From the NCBI RefSeq assembly GCF_004916975.1, contig NZ_STGQ01000001.1, positions 1,140,993 through 1,204,992 on the forward strand: a stretch of 64,000 bases of DNA, in the 5' to 3' direction. Positions 27,777 through 36,378 of the stretch are shown piece after piece. Position numbers and translations under genes: made by a program. The notes below the pieces were generated by a model. That model made no database searches. It was not told the origin of the DNA and saw only the letters and a program-made list of their open reading frames with translations. This DNA comes from Paenibacillus dokdonensis (lineage in GTDB: Bacteria > Bacillota > Bacilli > Paenibacillales > Paenibacillaceae). The stretch's first letter is position 1, and each line of letters starts with the position of its first letter.

Positions 27777-28259
27777 TCAACCTCCTACAATATTGGGATC
27801 AAAGATAACGTAGGCGATGCCGACGGCAAACGCCGCGATCGTGCCGAATACAATGACCGGACCGGCGACCTTGAAGATGCTCCCACCCAATCCGAGCACG
27901 ATCCCATCGCGCCGATATTCGATGGCTGCAGAGGCCATGGCGTTGGCAAACCCGGTAACTGGCACAGCCGTTCCGGCTCCGGCCCATTGGGCGATTTTAT
28001 CGTAAATCCCAAAGCATGTCAGGATGACCGAGATGAGAATCATAACGCCAACGGTCGGACTTGCAGCTTCCTTGACGCTGTAGCCTCCAAAATGGACGAA
28101 CATTTGCTGTACGGCTTCTCCCACAAGACAAATCAGCCCTCCGGTAAGAAATGCCCTGTACAGATTTTTAAAGGTAAACTTGCTTGGCTCACGTTTTTTA
28201 GCGAGTGCCTGATACTCCTGCTGAACAGGGGTAAGCTTCTTTTTCGCTTTACTGACCAT
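27777..28259 (-). CDS. spoVAC: Stage V sporulation protein AC
   Basis: The gene starts at the ATG at 28259 ten bases after AGGAGGG; a TTG nine bases earlier is too close to that site. The product is 160 residues with an N-terminal basic helix 'KKKLTPVQQEYQALAKK' and about five membrane segments. Blocks such as 'GGLICLVGE' and 'FANAMASAAIEYRRDGIVLG' match SpoVAC, a mechanosensitive channel-like protein involved in Ca-DPA uptake and release. It lies between the DUF421 gene and spoVAD. Confidence 0.92.
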   Translation of the reverse strand: MVSKAKKKLTPVQQEYQALAKKREPSKFTFKNLYRAFLTGGLICLVGEAVQQMFVHFGGYSVKEAASPTVGVMILISVILTCFGIYDKIAQWAGAGTAVPVTGFANAMASAAIEYRRDGIVLGLGGSIFKVAGPVIVFGTIAAFAVGIAYVIFDPNIVGG

Positions 28260-28274
28260 GAAATCCAATCCCTC

Positions 28275-29135
28275 CTAACGTGTTAATAACGGCTTGACGT
28301 CAGAGATGACCTGTTCGAGCGAGATGGAGCATTGCTCATACATGGCTTTGGCCTCAGGCCGGTTTGTGGACAGTCCGAACATTTCAAGATCAGCCTGCAA
28401 TTTTTTTAATTCAGCATACAGTGTCACTTTCAGCTGCGGCTGCGGTACTTTAATCTTGTCATCAAATAAATCGACGTAGAGCTGCCCATAGGCATCAACC
28501 TGCCCGACATATACGTTATCAAGCGACACGCCAATCTTCTCCAGCTCGGTATGGATCCATCGGCGGTTTAATCCCCGGGTTGCCAGTGGCTCGTCCATCA
28601 CTTTTCCATCGAGGATGACCGTTTGCGCCTCTGACTCTGGGCCCACCGTGATACCGAGATGAGTAGGCGTGAATGGCTGATTTTCTTTTTTTAGCAGTAC
28701 GTTGATTTCGCCGTTGGGCTCCATGATCGCAAATTCCACTTCGGCAACTTTAAAAGCACTCTTACTGCGCAGCTGCTCCAGAAGCTCTTCATTGGTGAGA
28801 CGTTCCTTCTTTAAATTATCTTCCAATATTTTACCGTCTTTGATAAGGATCGTGCTTTTACTGTCGATAAAGTCGCGTGCTTTTTTGCTTTTGAGCTGCA
28901 GAAACTCAATTCCGAGCGATACGAGTACCCACACGGACAGTGAGATAATACCCAAATACCAGGTTCCTTTCACGTCCAGTGAAATGGTTGCCGCCAAGTC
29001 CCCGATCGTAATGCCCGTTATATATTCGAAGAAGGACAACTGGGAAATTTGTCTTTTGCCAAGCAGCCTGGTCAGTGCAAACAGCACAACAACGGATGCC
29101 AATGTACGGGTAATGACCTCAACCCATTCCGGCAT
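28275..29135 (-). CDS. DUF421 (YetF-like) membrane protein fused to a C-terminal DUF1657 domain
   Basis: In this 286-residue protein, three N-terminal membrane helices (residues 5-80) precede the soluble DUF421 domain with 'ILIKDGKILEDNLKKERLTN' and 'VILDGKVMDEPLATRGLN', the YetF signature. Residues ~230-286 ('KVTLYAELKKLQADLEMFGL') align with the small DUF1657 protein encoded divergently next door. YetF-type proteins accompany SpoVA genes in many spore formers, including the mobile spoVA2 operons linked to spore heat resistance. Its stop is 15 nt before spoVAC, so it is the first gene of that operon. Molecular role unknown. Confidence 0.85.
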   Translation of the reverse strand: MPEWVEVITRTLASVVVLFALTRLLGKRQISQLSFFEYITGITIGDLAATISLDVKGTWYLGIISLSVWVLVSLGIEFLQLKSKKARDFIDSKSTILIKDGKILEDNLKKERLTNEELLEQLRSKSAFKVAEVEFAIMEPNGEINVLLKKENQPFTPTHLGITVGPESEAQTVILDGKVMDEPLATRGLNRRWIHTELEKIGVSLDNVYVGQVDAYGQLYVDLFDDKIKVPQPQLKVTLYAELKKLQADLEMFGLSTNRPEAKAMYEQCSISLEQVISDVKPLLTR

Positions 29136-29257
29136 TTTGCATAACCTCCATTTCAGTCTTAATAATCAAATTATTTACTTTCCCCAGGAATTTTATGAAT
29201 TTTTTCATTCCATGCAGGTTAGATTAATTTTCGTACGCAAAGGAGGTGAGAACTTAT

Positions 29258-29464
29258 ATGACAGTTTCATCCCAGGTTAAAACAACCCTCGCTTCTTTGA
29301 AGAGTGCTCAAGCCAGCTTGGAAACTTTTGCGCTTAGCACACAAAACCAAGATGCCAAGAACCTGTTTACAAATGCAGCACAGCAAACCCAGCAAATCGT
29401 GCAGCAAGTAGAAAGCAGAGTTCAGCAATTGGAAACAGAAGAGCCGCAGTACAAAGGATTCTAG
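29258..29464 (+). CDS. Small DUF1657 protein
   Basis: This 68-residue, highly helical, Gln/Ala-rich protein starts at the ATG at 29258, after AAAGGAGGTGA. It matches the DUF1657 family and repeats the C-terminal domain of the divergent YetF-like protein: both have 'K-x-T-L', 'L-E-x-F-x-L-S-T' and 'A-K' at equal spacing. DUF1657 genes commonly accompany spoVA-type operons. It is monocistronic, with a strong terminator 37 nt after its stop. Confidence 0.8.
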   Translation: MTVSSQVKTTLASLKSAQASLETFALSTQNQDAKNLFTNAAQQTQQIVQQVESRVQQLETEEPQYKGF

Positions 29465-29500
29465 TTTGACGAGGGTCTTGTTACATACAAGACATGACTC

Positions 29501-29534
29501 AGGAAAAGCATCGGCGCTGCCGGTGCTTTTTCCT
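29501..29534 (+). terminator. Intrinsic terminator after DUF1657 gene
   Basis: AGGAAAAGCA..CGGC and GCCG..TGCTTTTTCCT form a near-perfect long stem with a GCT loop; the T-run is inside the 3' arm. Confidence 0.78.
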
Positions 29535-29636
29535 TTACATATAACGGTGTCCCGAGGCGTGACAAAAGGAAGGGGTTTGTGGATAATAGGGAAGGATCAA
29601 ATACTTTATCCAATAGTTGGGAGGACATTTTACATT

Positions 29637-30287
29637 ATGGATATACAGCATCGTCGGTTAAAAAAGCTGGCAATGACCAGCCTGATTCTTGGCATATTAT
29701 TTGTAATCGTAACGATATTAATTGTAACAAGCCATATTGCCTGGTTTGACAATGCAGTCATTTCGGCGGTTCAAGGACTGGAGACGGACTGGCTTACCTC
29801 GGTTATGAAGTTCTTCACCTTCATCGGCTCCTCACTGATGGCCACCATCTTGTCTGTGCTCGCTTTTTTCTTTCTGATGGTCGTCATGAAGCATCGCCGC
29901 GAGCTGATCATGTTCCTGGTTGCAGTAGGAGGATCCGAGATCTGGAATGTGGTTCTCAAAAATATCATTCAGCGCGCAAGACCCAATACGCACCGTCTGA
30001 TCGAAATATCCGGCTACAGTTTCCCCAGCGGGCATTCCATGGCGGCATTTTCCTTGTATGGTGCGATTACCTTTTTGCTGTGGAGACATATTCCATCATT
30101 TGCGGGCAGAGTGGTCATGATCATCGTTGGTGTCGGTCTGACACTTTTGATCGGGATCAGCCGGATTTATCTGGGCGTGCACTATCCGAGTGATGTATTC
30201 GGAGGATACCTTGCTAGCGCGACCTGGCTGATGATTTCGATCGGTTTGTTCGAAAAATATTGGAGACAACCAGGAATTGTGAAATAA
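29637..30287 (+). CDS. PAP2-family membrane phosphatase
   Basis: The gene starts at the ATG at 29637, after GGGAGG, giving 216 residues; the frame is open upstream through the terminator but no start there is credible. There are six membrane helices. The three PAP2 motifs are present: K-x6-R-P ('KNIIQRARP'), P-S-G-H ('PSGHSMAAF') and S-R-x5-H-x3-D ('SRIYLGVHYPSD'). It probably dephosphorylates undecaprenyl diphosphate or phosphatidylglycerophosphate outside the membrane. Which lipid is not decidable. Confidence 0.88.
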   Translation: MDIQHRRLKKLAMTSLILGILFVIVTILIVTSHIAWFDNAVISAVQGLETDWLTSVMKFFTFIGSSLMATILSVLAFFFLMVVMKHRRELIMFLVAVGGSEIWNVVLKNIIQRARPNTHRLIEISGYSFPSGHSMAAFSLYGAITFLLWRHIPSFAGRVVMIIVGVGLTLLIGISRIYLGVHYPSDVFGGYLASATWLMISIGLFEKYWRQPGIVK

Positions 30288-30410
30288 TTCGCTTTGGAAA
30301 GCCATAAAACTTGCATGAAAATGGTATGCTCGCGTAATATGATGTCATAGAGGATTTTACAGCATACTGTAGAGAAATTTTGGAGATAAAAGGAGTCTGG
30401 TTGCGAAACA

Positions 30411-31487
30411 ATGACGTCTATGAAAGATTTTTTTCAACATTCCGCCGTAAAAAAAGGCGTGGTACTCGTTCTGCTTGTCCTGGTTCTGTACTTATTCAGA
30501 AGCATGATGAATCTGATCCTGATCACATTTATCCTTACATACCTTGTAAACCGGCTCCATTCGTCCATAACCCGTCGGTTAACAAACCGGATGGGCATTA
30601 GCAGGAAAATAGCGCTCATTCTGATATACGCTCTGTTTGTGGCTGCTCTGTCGATCGGGACATATCAATATGCACCCAAGCTCATTGCGGAGTTGAACGT
30701 TCTGATCAAGCAGGTGATTTATTTCTACAGCAATCCCCTGGTGCTCACAGATAATAAAGTGATGAATTATATTTTGGATTACATACACAAAATTGATTTC
30801 GCCGCCTATATCAAGCAGGGCTATGGTCTGCTGTCCAACACCATTTCGAATGTCGGCAAATTTAGTTTGAATATTGCCCTGGCGATCATCATGAGCTTGT
30901 TCTTTATGCTTGAAAAGGAAAAGGTGACGAACTTCACGGAAAAATTCAGAACGAGCAAGTTATCCTATGTATATGATGAGCTAGCTTACTTCGGGAAAAA
31001 ATTCACCTTCTCCTTTGGCAAGGTCATCGAGGTGCAGTTCTTGATTTCCGTGATTAACGCTGGCTTTTCTACACTGTTCTTGTGGATCATGGGTTTTCCG
31101 AATCTGTTTGCTCTTGGGCTGATGATTTTCCTGCTCGGACTCATTCCGGTTATGGGTGTCATCGTCTCGCTGGTTCCTCTGTGCGCTATCGCTTTTGGCA
31201 TCGGAGGCATTCCTAAGGTCATTTATATCTTGATCATGGTAGCTGTTCTGCACGCGTTTGAGGCGTACGTGATGAATCCTAAGTTTATGTCCGACAAGAC
31301 GCATTTGCCGATTTTTTATACCTTTGCGGTTTTGATTATTTCCGAGCATTTCTTCGGAGTTTGGGGGCTAATTCTCGGAGTACCGGTGTTTATGTTTCTG
31401 CTGGATCTGCTCGATGTGCCTGTCTCCAACCCGCCGAAGAATCCGCCGCCTGCTCAGCAGCAGGAAACGAAGCCTACTAGCGGGTAA
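30411..31487 (+). CDS. AI-2E family (UPF0118) membrane transporter
   Basis: This 358-residue protein has the family layout: two N-terminal helices, a soluble middle region (residues 80-150), then five or six C-terminal helices with 'FPNLFALGLMIFLLGLIPVMG' and 'EAYVMNPKFMSDKTHLP', a conserved AI-2E signature. The Pro/Gln-rich tail is disordered. Members include the AI-2 exporter TqsA and Na+/H+ or Na+/Li+ antiporters; the substrate here is unknown. The nearest purine-rich site (AAAGGAG) is rather far (16 nt), so the ATG at 30420 is an alternative. Confidence 0.82.
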   Translation: MTSMKDFFQHSAVKKGVVLVLLVLVLYLFRSMMNLILITFILTYLVNRLHSSITRRLTNRMGISRKIALILIYALFVAALSIGTYQYAPKLIAELNVLIKQVIYFYSNPLVLTDNKVMNYILDYIHKIDFAAYIKQGYGLLSNTISNVGKFSLNIALAIIMSLFFMLEKEKVTNFTEKFRTSKLSYVYDELAYFGKKFTFSFGKVIEVQFLISVINAGFSTLFLWIMGFPNLFALGLMIFLLGLIPVMGVIVSLVPLCAIAFGIGGIPKVIYILIMVAVLHAFEAYVMNPKFMSDKTHLPIFYTFAVLIISEHFFGVWGLILGVPVFMFLLDLLDVPVSNPPKNPPPAQQQETKPTSG

Positions 31488-31502
31488 GACACATTCCTGA
31501 TG

Positions 31503-31556
31503 AAAAAAATCCGCATAATAAAATCCTAACGCTGCCGTTAGGATTTTATTATGCGG
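31503..31556. terminator. 21-bp perfect hairpin, bidirectional terminator
   Basis: Arms at 31511-31531 and 31536-31556 are perfectly complementary with a 4-nt loop. Seven A precede it, giving a T-run on the minus strand, which suits the secreted-protein gene ending 12 nt away. The plus-strand gene ends 16 nt before the A-run. Confidence 0.82.
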
Positions 31557-31568
31557 TAATAGGCTTTT

Positions 31569-32075
31569 CTAAATTTCCGAATGGGCTGCAGGCAATCTGC
31601 GATCCTGACGCGGATGGTAGACATGCTGCGTGAAGCGTTTGAGGGAATCAGGCAGTTTTTTCTTCATCTGATCTGCTTGCTGCTGTGTCATTTTACCGGC
31701 TTTAACCGCGTTGTCGATTTTAGCGCTTTGGACAACGGTAAGCTTTTGTACGAAGACTTCAGCGTCCCAGTTCTTTTTCTCCTTGGCGATCTGCTGGAGT
31801 GATTTGCCCTGCTTCCATTCTTTCTTAAGATCCTGCTCTGTCATGTCAAGCAGGGTGGCTGCATCCTTGAACAGCACGAATTTTCTGCCATGATGGCCAT
31901 GGCGTCTATGACGGCTTTCATCCTGCTGATCCTTCTCGGCGGGAGGAGTGACCTCGGCGGGAGTTGTCACATTGGTTTCAGAAGCGGCACTGACTGTATG
32001 CGCAAAGGAGAACCCTCCTGCAGTCAGGATACAGGAGAGAGCTCCCGCCATTAAAGTTTTTCTGAAATTGTTCAT
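31569..32075 (-). CDS. Secreted protein with tandem 'M-T-x-Q-x' helices, unknown function
   Basis: This protein of 168 residues has a clear signal peptide ('MAGALSCILTAGGFSFAHTV', likely cut near A-S-A). A charged His-rich stretch follows ('HRRHGHHGRK'). Then comes a pattern seen in several Bacillus and Paenibacillus secreted proteins: 'LLDMTEQDLKKEWKQGKSLQ', 'IAKEKK', and later 'AVKAGKMTQQQADQMKKKL'. No enzymatic motif is seen. The His-rich stretch might bind metal. Single gene. Confidence 0.68.
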   Translation of the reverse strand: MNNFRKTLMAGALSCILTAGGFSFAHTVSAASETNVTTPAEVTPPAEKDQQDESRHRRHGHHGRKFVLFKDAATLLDMTEQDLKKEWKQGKSLQQIAKEKKNWDAEVFVQKLTVVQSAKIDNAVKAGKMTQQQADQMKKKLPDSLKRFTQHVYHPRQDRRLPAAHSEI

Positions 32076-32294
32076 CTGGTCACCTCTTTGATGTTATGGT
32101 TATTCTTTCATATTCTGTATTTATTATGGGCCTAATTGGATAAATCATACTTCTTTTTTCAAAACAGCCTCTGTGAGCGCTTGTATCATTACGACTGACA
32201 ACGGGTAATATTCCGTATGTAGGAAGAAAACAGCAGCGGCCTGATTCACACGAACTTGTTATTCATGATTATAGAGATAGGAGGAGATGCAGCC

Positions 32295-33344
32295 GTGACA
32301 TTCGGGGCGCGTATGCTGAAGACGGGAATCGCCGTCACGCTCGCACTATATATCAGCCAGTGGCTACATTTATCCTCGCCGGTTATATCGGCTGTAGCAG
32401 CCATATTTGCAATGCAGCCGTCCATTTATCGTTCCTGGCGTTATTTCCTGGATCAGCTCCAAACGAATACACTTGGTGCCGTGCTGGCATTGATTGCTGG
32501 TTCCGTTTTTTCCAATGAACCTATAGCAGTCGGACTTGTCTGTATTATCGTCATTATGATTTGTTTGAAGCTGAAGATGGGGGACACCATTGGTCTGACT
32601 TTGGTAACAGTGATCATTGTCATGGAAGCATCGGGACAATGGCAATTTGCCCTGACCCGGTTTTCACTGAGTTTGATCGGCATTGTGTCCGCGTTCCTGA
32701 TCAATATTTTGCTCTTTCCACCGAAACCGAAAATGCAGTTTACGGGACAAATCCAGTCGACCTTCAACCAGATGTCACTCCTGATGCGAACGGCGATTTC
32801 CGATGAGATTAAAGAGAATATTTTTCGGGATAAGAAAAGGGCGTTAGAAGATTCGATCAAGTCGTTGTCGGATAAGTACAAGCTGCTGGAAGAAGAGCAG
32901 AAGAAGCTGAAGCGCGCCAAATTCAGCCAGACACGGCATCTCGTCGTGTACAAGCAAATGCTGAATACGCTGCGTAAAGGGCGGGAAGTGCTTGATGCGG
33001 TAGAGGAGCATTATTTCCAGTCTGAGCGGTCACCGGAGCTGGATACATATTTCGATCAGCAGCTGGAGAAGCTGATTAAACTGCATGAGCATGTACTGCT
33101 TAAATTCGACGATAACCTGAAGCCAAGCAGCTTGGATTCCTGCATGCTGCTGGAAGAAAGTGATGATTTTATCAAGCAGGTACTGGAATATGCGGCTGAG
33201 CAGCCGGAGAACAGACTTCGTCTTTCGATCGTTGCATCCACCATGTATGACTATGGATATCAGCTGGAGCGGCTGAGCCGTCTGGTCGAGCATTACCACA
33301 AAACAGATGATGAAGCGTTGTGGTTATCCTGGCTGAAGCGTTAA
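32295..33344 (+). CDS. Aromatic-acid-exporter-like membrane protein (ArAE_1 / DUF939)
   Basis: I place the start at GTG 32295, eight bases after AGGAGGAG, giving 349 residues. The N-terminal half has four or five membrane helices ('VISAVAAIFAMQPSIYRSWR' is the family signature). The C-terminal half is soluble and helical with a long charged coiled coil ('KLLEEEQKKLKRAK'). The fold resembles half of the FUSC/AaeB efflux proteins. The function is inferred only from that similarity. Confidence 0.75.
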   Translation: MTFGARMLKTGIAVTLALYISQWLHLSSPVISAVAAIFAMQPSIYRSWRYFLDQLQTNTLGAVLALIAGSVFSNEPIAVGLVCIIVIMICLKLKMGDTIGLTLVTVIIVMEASGQWQFALTRFSLSLIGIVSAFLINILLFPPKPKMQFTGQIQSTFNQMSLLMRTAISDEIKENIFRDKKRALEDSIKSLSDKYKLLEEEQKKLKRAKFSQTRHLVVYKQMLNTLRKGREVLDAVEEHYFQSERSPELDTYFDQQLEKLIKLHEHVLLKFDDNLKPSSLDSCMLLEESDDFIKQVLEYAAEQPENRLRLSIVASTMYDYGYQLERLSRLVEHYHKTDDEALWLSWLKR

Positions 33345-33350
33345 ATGAAA

Positions 33351-33396
33351 GAGGCTGTCCCAAAGGTCTGAAAATAGACTTTCGGGACAGCCTCTT
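33351..33396. terminator. Bidirectional terminator between ArAE and histidine kinase genes
   Basis: An 11-bp perfect stem, GAGGCTGTCCC with GGGACAGCCTC, closes a 22-nt loop that holds an inner GTC/GAC pair. T-rich flanks are weak, so termination is plausible rather than certain. Confidence 0.65.
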
Positions 33397-33424
33397 ATGG
33401 TTTACTACTGTGTAAGATCACTTA

Positions 33425-34519
33425 TTAAAGCGGCAGACGGACGATAAATTCGGTCTGCTGGGGATTGCTGACGGCTTCAATACTTCCCTCATGGAGCTCG
33501 ATGATACTTTTGACGATTGCGAGGCCAAGTCCTGCGCCTCCTGTATCGATGGAACGGGATTTTTCCACCCGGTAGAAACGGTCAAAAATATAAGGGAGAT
33601 CCATAGACGGAATCGGGGATCCGAAGTTGATGATTTTGATGACCGCCTGTTTGCCTTCCCTCTCGATTTGTAGCTGGATTCGTTTGCCTTCCATCCCGTA
33701 GCGCATGGCGTTTGTGATCAGGTTTTCGAAAGCCTGCATGATTTTATCCCCGTCTCCGTTGATTAGTAGCTTCTCCTGAGGTGAAATGAGTTCAATTTCC
33801 ATTTTGTGGTTTTGGATCTGGAGTTTGAATTCTGCGGTCAGTTGTCCGATGAGCTGCACGAGATCAATGGAAGTGCGGTTTAATGGAATCTGGCCAAAGC
33901 CCATACGTGTATAGTCGAATAAGTCTGTCACAAGCCGATTCATACGCTTGGATTTTTCATAGGCAATATTAACGTAATACCTCAGCTCAACCTCATCCTT
34001 ATATTTATCCTCTTCAATTAATCTCAGATAGCCGATAATGGATGTCAGTGGGGTCCGCAAATCATGGGATACATTGGTAATGAGTTCATTTTTGGCCTGC
34101 GTAGCCATTCGTTCCTCTTGAATGGAGGTTTGCAGATGCTTCGCCATCGTATTGATTTGATCAGCAAGCATGCCAATTTCGTCATTCGATTGCACCTGAA
34201 TCCGTTCGTTCATATTGCCACCCGCCATCCGTTTAACGCCGGTGATAATGCGAGTCAATTTTCGTGTTGTGCCCCAACTCAGCAACAAGACGTAAAAGAT
34301 AAACAGGAAAATGACCACAACCGACTGCCACAACGAAAAGCCGACAATGTTGTTTAGGCTGATGATTTTATTAACAAGAGGATACAGCTGCTTGAAATTC
34401 GCGAAATACAGGTTGCTCAGTATGGAACGTAAAATAAAAAGTGTACCAAAGGTCAGGGCAACACTCAGAAAGAACATCAGGATAATCTTCCACTGCAATT
34501 TATTAAAGATACTACGCAT
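33425..34519 (-). CDS. Sensor histidine kinase (HAMP-HisKA-HATPase)
   Basis: This 364-residue kinase has two membrane helices (about 12-32 and 62-80) that bracket a short external loop of ~30 residues, then HAMP (82-135), HisKA with phosphoacceptor His152 ('NVSHDLRTPLTS'), and the ATPase domain with N box 'NLITNAMRYG', 'YIFDRFYR' and G box 'GGAGLGLAIV'. The very short external loop suggests intramembrane sensing or a partner protein. It overlaps the response regulator gene by 8 nt and is third in an operon after a D,D-carboxypeptidase gene, so an envelope signal is likely. Confidence 0.9.
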   Translation of the reverse strand: MRSIFNKLQWKIILMFFLSVALTFGTLFILRSILSNLYFANFKQLYPLVNKIISLNNIVGFSLWQSVVVIFLFIFYVLLLSWGTTRKLTRIITGVKRMAGGNMNERIQVQSNDEIGMLADQINTMAKHLQTSIQEERMATQAKNELITNVSHDLRTPLTSIIGYLRLIEEDKYKDEVELRYYVNIAYEKSKRMNRLVTDLFDYTRMGFGQIPLNRTSIDLVQLIGQLTAEFKLQIQNHKMEIELISPQEKLLINGDGDKIMQAFENLITNAMRYGMEGKRIQLQIEREGKQAVIKIINFGSPIPSMDLPYIFDRFYRVEKSRSIDTGGAGLGLAIVKSIIELHEGSIEAVSNPQQTEFIVRLPL

Positions 34520-35210
34520 CGATTTTATAACCTACTCCCCACACGGTTTGAATCAGCTTATAGCCGAGCTCCTTCTCCAGCTTGTCGCGCAGATTGCTGA
34601 TATGTACCATGACTGTATTGTTGGATACATAATACTTTTCCTTCCATACCTGCTGAAAAATTTCCTCTGCACTGTAGACACGACCCGGATGTGAGGCAAG
34701 CAGTCCAAGGATATCGAATTCACGGCTGGTCAACTGCACGTCCTTACCGTCAGCCGTAACGCGATGAGTGCTGCGGTTAATCTCTACACTTTGGATTCGG
34801 AGCACTGAATCATCGGCAGGACGGGATTCCGTATTGTATTGAAAAGTGCGCCGCAGCAATGTTTTGACCCTCACCGTAAGCTCCAGTGGATTAAAGGGTT
34901 TGATCATATAATCATCTGCACCGGTCATCAGTCCGAGAATTTTGTCCATATCTTCGGTTTTAGCGCTCAGCATCAGAATCGGGATCACAGAGGCTGTATC
35001 ACGTACTTGTCGGCATACCTCCAGCCCGTCCACTTTGGGCATCATGATGTCCAGTACAATGAGATCAAACGCTGCTCCGGGGCTATTAAGCAGCTGCAGT
35101 GCTTCTTCGCCGTCATGGGCACAGATAATATTAAAACCTTCGTTTTTTAAATAAATGGAGATCAGATTTGCTATTTCCTTGTCGTCATCTACGACTAATA
35201 TATTTCTCAT
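34512..35210 (-). CDS. OmpR/PhoB-family response regulator
   Basis: The regulator has 232 residues. The receiver has the acidic pair Asp8-Asp9, phosphoacceptor Asp54 ('VLDIMMPK') and Lys104 ('MIKPF'). The winged-helix output domain ends with 'LIQTVWGVGYKI', the family's closing block. Close relatives include VanR-type regulators. It lies 26 nt after the D,D-carboxypeptidase gene and is coupled to the kinase. It may bind the tandem GTTAATA boxes of its own operon, and possibly the TTAAG boxes at 47.1 and 60.6 kb; both are inference. Confidence 0.9.
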   Translation of the reverse strand: MRNILVVDDDKEIANLISIYLKNEGFNIICAHDGEEALQLLNSPGAAFDLIVLDIMMPKVDGLEVCRQVRDTASVIPILMLSAKTEDMDKILGLMTGADDYMIKPFNPLELTVRVKTLLRRTFQYNTESRPADDSVLRIQSVEINRSTHRVTADGKDVQLTSREFDILGLLASHPGRVYSAEEIFQQVWKEKYYVSNNTVMVHISNLRDKLEKELGYKLIQTVWGVGYKIDA

Positions 35211-35236
35211 GAATTATCCTCCAAGCTGAACTGTTG

Positions 35237-36184
35237 TTAACGGAATATAAGTGCCGCCCGGTTCAGCCATCTGCCCATACCGGTTCCTCCGTTGTTGTCG
35301 AAACCGTAGTTGAACATTTTGGCAGCATCCTCAAAGCGCTTACCGGTATTGCTTGCTCCCATAACCACCGCAATGAACCGTTTGCCATTCCGTTCAGTCG
35401 TCCCCGTGAAGCAGTAGCCCGCGCTTTGGGTATATCCCGTTTTGAAGCCGTCATTGCCGCTGTAAGAAAATGCTTCACCTGGCAGCATCGAGTTGGTTGT
35501 ATGCAGTGTCAGCTGCTTTTCAGGAATGTACAAATCCGTTTTTTCGGTTGTTTTTAATATCTCCGGGTAAGTACGAATCAAATAACGTGCCATCTTGGCC
35601 AGATCTTTGGCTGTCATTTCAGTCTCGCCGTCGGAAGAGGCCGATTTAAAGGCTTGCAGATCGGCTGAGGATAAGCCGGTAGCATTGGCAAACACAGAGT
35701 GGGAAGAGAGGCCGATATGATCCGCCATCGCATTCATTTGTTCCACAAATGCTTCTTCATTACCCCCGATATGCTCTGCAAGCGCGATTGCTGCGTCATT
35801 GGCGGAATGGATAACCATTGCTTCGAACATCGTCCGGAGCGGCAGCGCTTCACCGGAACGAAGTCCGATTTTGGCGCCGGTCACCTGGGCAGCATAACGG
35901 CTTGCCGTAACCGGTTCATCCCAGGAGTTATGTCCTTCATTTACGTTTTTCAGCACTAGCAGCTCAGTCATCATTTTGGACATACTGGCAGGCGGCAACG
36001 CCGCGGAAGCATTATGTTCATAATATACTTTTCCCGTCTTTACATCCATAAGAACGGCAGCAGACGCGTCGATCTTAAACATTGGGATGCGTACAAAGGT
36101 CACAGATACAGCAAGGACCAAGACAAATAGCAGCGTCAGCAGAAGAACAGGTTTCTTTTTCCTTTTCTTTTTAATCACTCTCAT
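35237..36184 (-). CDS. D-alanyl-D-alanine carboxypeptidase (serine, DacF-like)
   Basis: The product is 315 residues, starting at 36184, which sits at the right distance from GGGG; ATG codons at 36190 and 36193 are alternatives. A very basic N-terminus ('KKKRKKK') and one membrane helix form a signal or anchor. Penicillin-binding motifs are S67-M-S-K70, S127-A-N129 and K248-T-G. It removes the terminal D-Ala from peptidoglycan pentapeptides outside the membrane. It lacks the usual C-terminal amphipathic anchor domain of PBP5-type enzymes. It is first in the operon with the two-component system. Confidence 0.86.
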   Translation of the reverse strand: MRVIKKKRKKKPVLLLTLLFVLVLAVSVTFVRIPMFKIDASAAVLMDVKTGKVYYEHNASAALPPASMSKMMTELLVLKNVNEGHNSWDEPVTASRYAAQVTGAKIGLRSGEALPLRTMFEAMVIHSANDAAIALAEHIGGNEEAFVEQMNAMADHIGLSSHSVFANATGLSSADLQAFKSASSDGETEMTAKDLAKMARYLIRTYPEILKTTEKTDLYIPEKQLTLHTTNSMLPGEAFSYSGNDGFKTGYTQSAGYCFTGTTERNGKRFIAVVMGASNTGKRFEDAAKMFNYGFDNNGGTGMGRWLNRAALIFR

Positions 36185-36205
36185 CAACATCATACCCCGT
36201 TCGTT

Positions 36206-36233
36206 ATATTACCGTTTATTAACCACTATTAAC
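36206..36233 (-). promoter_or_regulatory. Tandem GTTAATA boxes at the promoter of the carboxypeptidase/two-component operon
   Basis: On the minus strand two GTTAATA heptamers (complements of 36227-36233 and 36217-36223) are 10 bp apart, and a TAATAT/TATAAC -10-like element follows within 5-8 bp. Tandem repeats one helical turn apart are typical for OmpR-family regulators, suggesting autoregulation. Confidence 0.5.
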
Positions 36234-36378
36234 ATCATAACCACGACTTTTTAAGTGCCTACAAAGAAAATCTTAAGAACAATAAAGATTTGATTTTCAT
36301 TCCTGACCGGTTGTATGATGGTTGAACTAAGCAAGACGTGGCAAGCTAAGAATGGGTATAGAGAGATGGAGGGTTTAC

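Noticed and set aside
29136..29257. Sigma-G/F promoters between the DUF421 and DUF1657 genes
   Set aside because: CATAAAA- and GAATT-like elements occur, but none has the right spacing; sporulation control is likely from gene content but not shown by sequence.
33425..36184. Vancomycin resistance cluster (VanRS-VanY)
   Set aside because: No vanH, vanA-type ligase or vanX nearby; the D,D-peptidase has serine PBP motifs, not the zinc VanY type.
36290..36351. Upstream start for adenine deaminase at 36352
   Set aside because: In frame, but GGAGGG lies before the ATG at 36379 and family N-termini begin near there.
36240..36378. Purine riboswitch before adenine deaminase
   Set aside because: I looked for the conserved junction and paired loops and found none.
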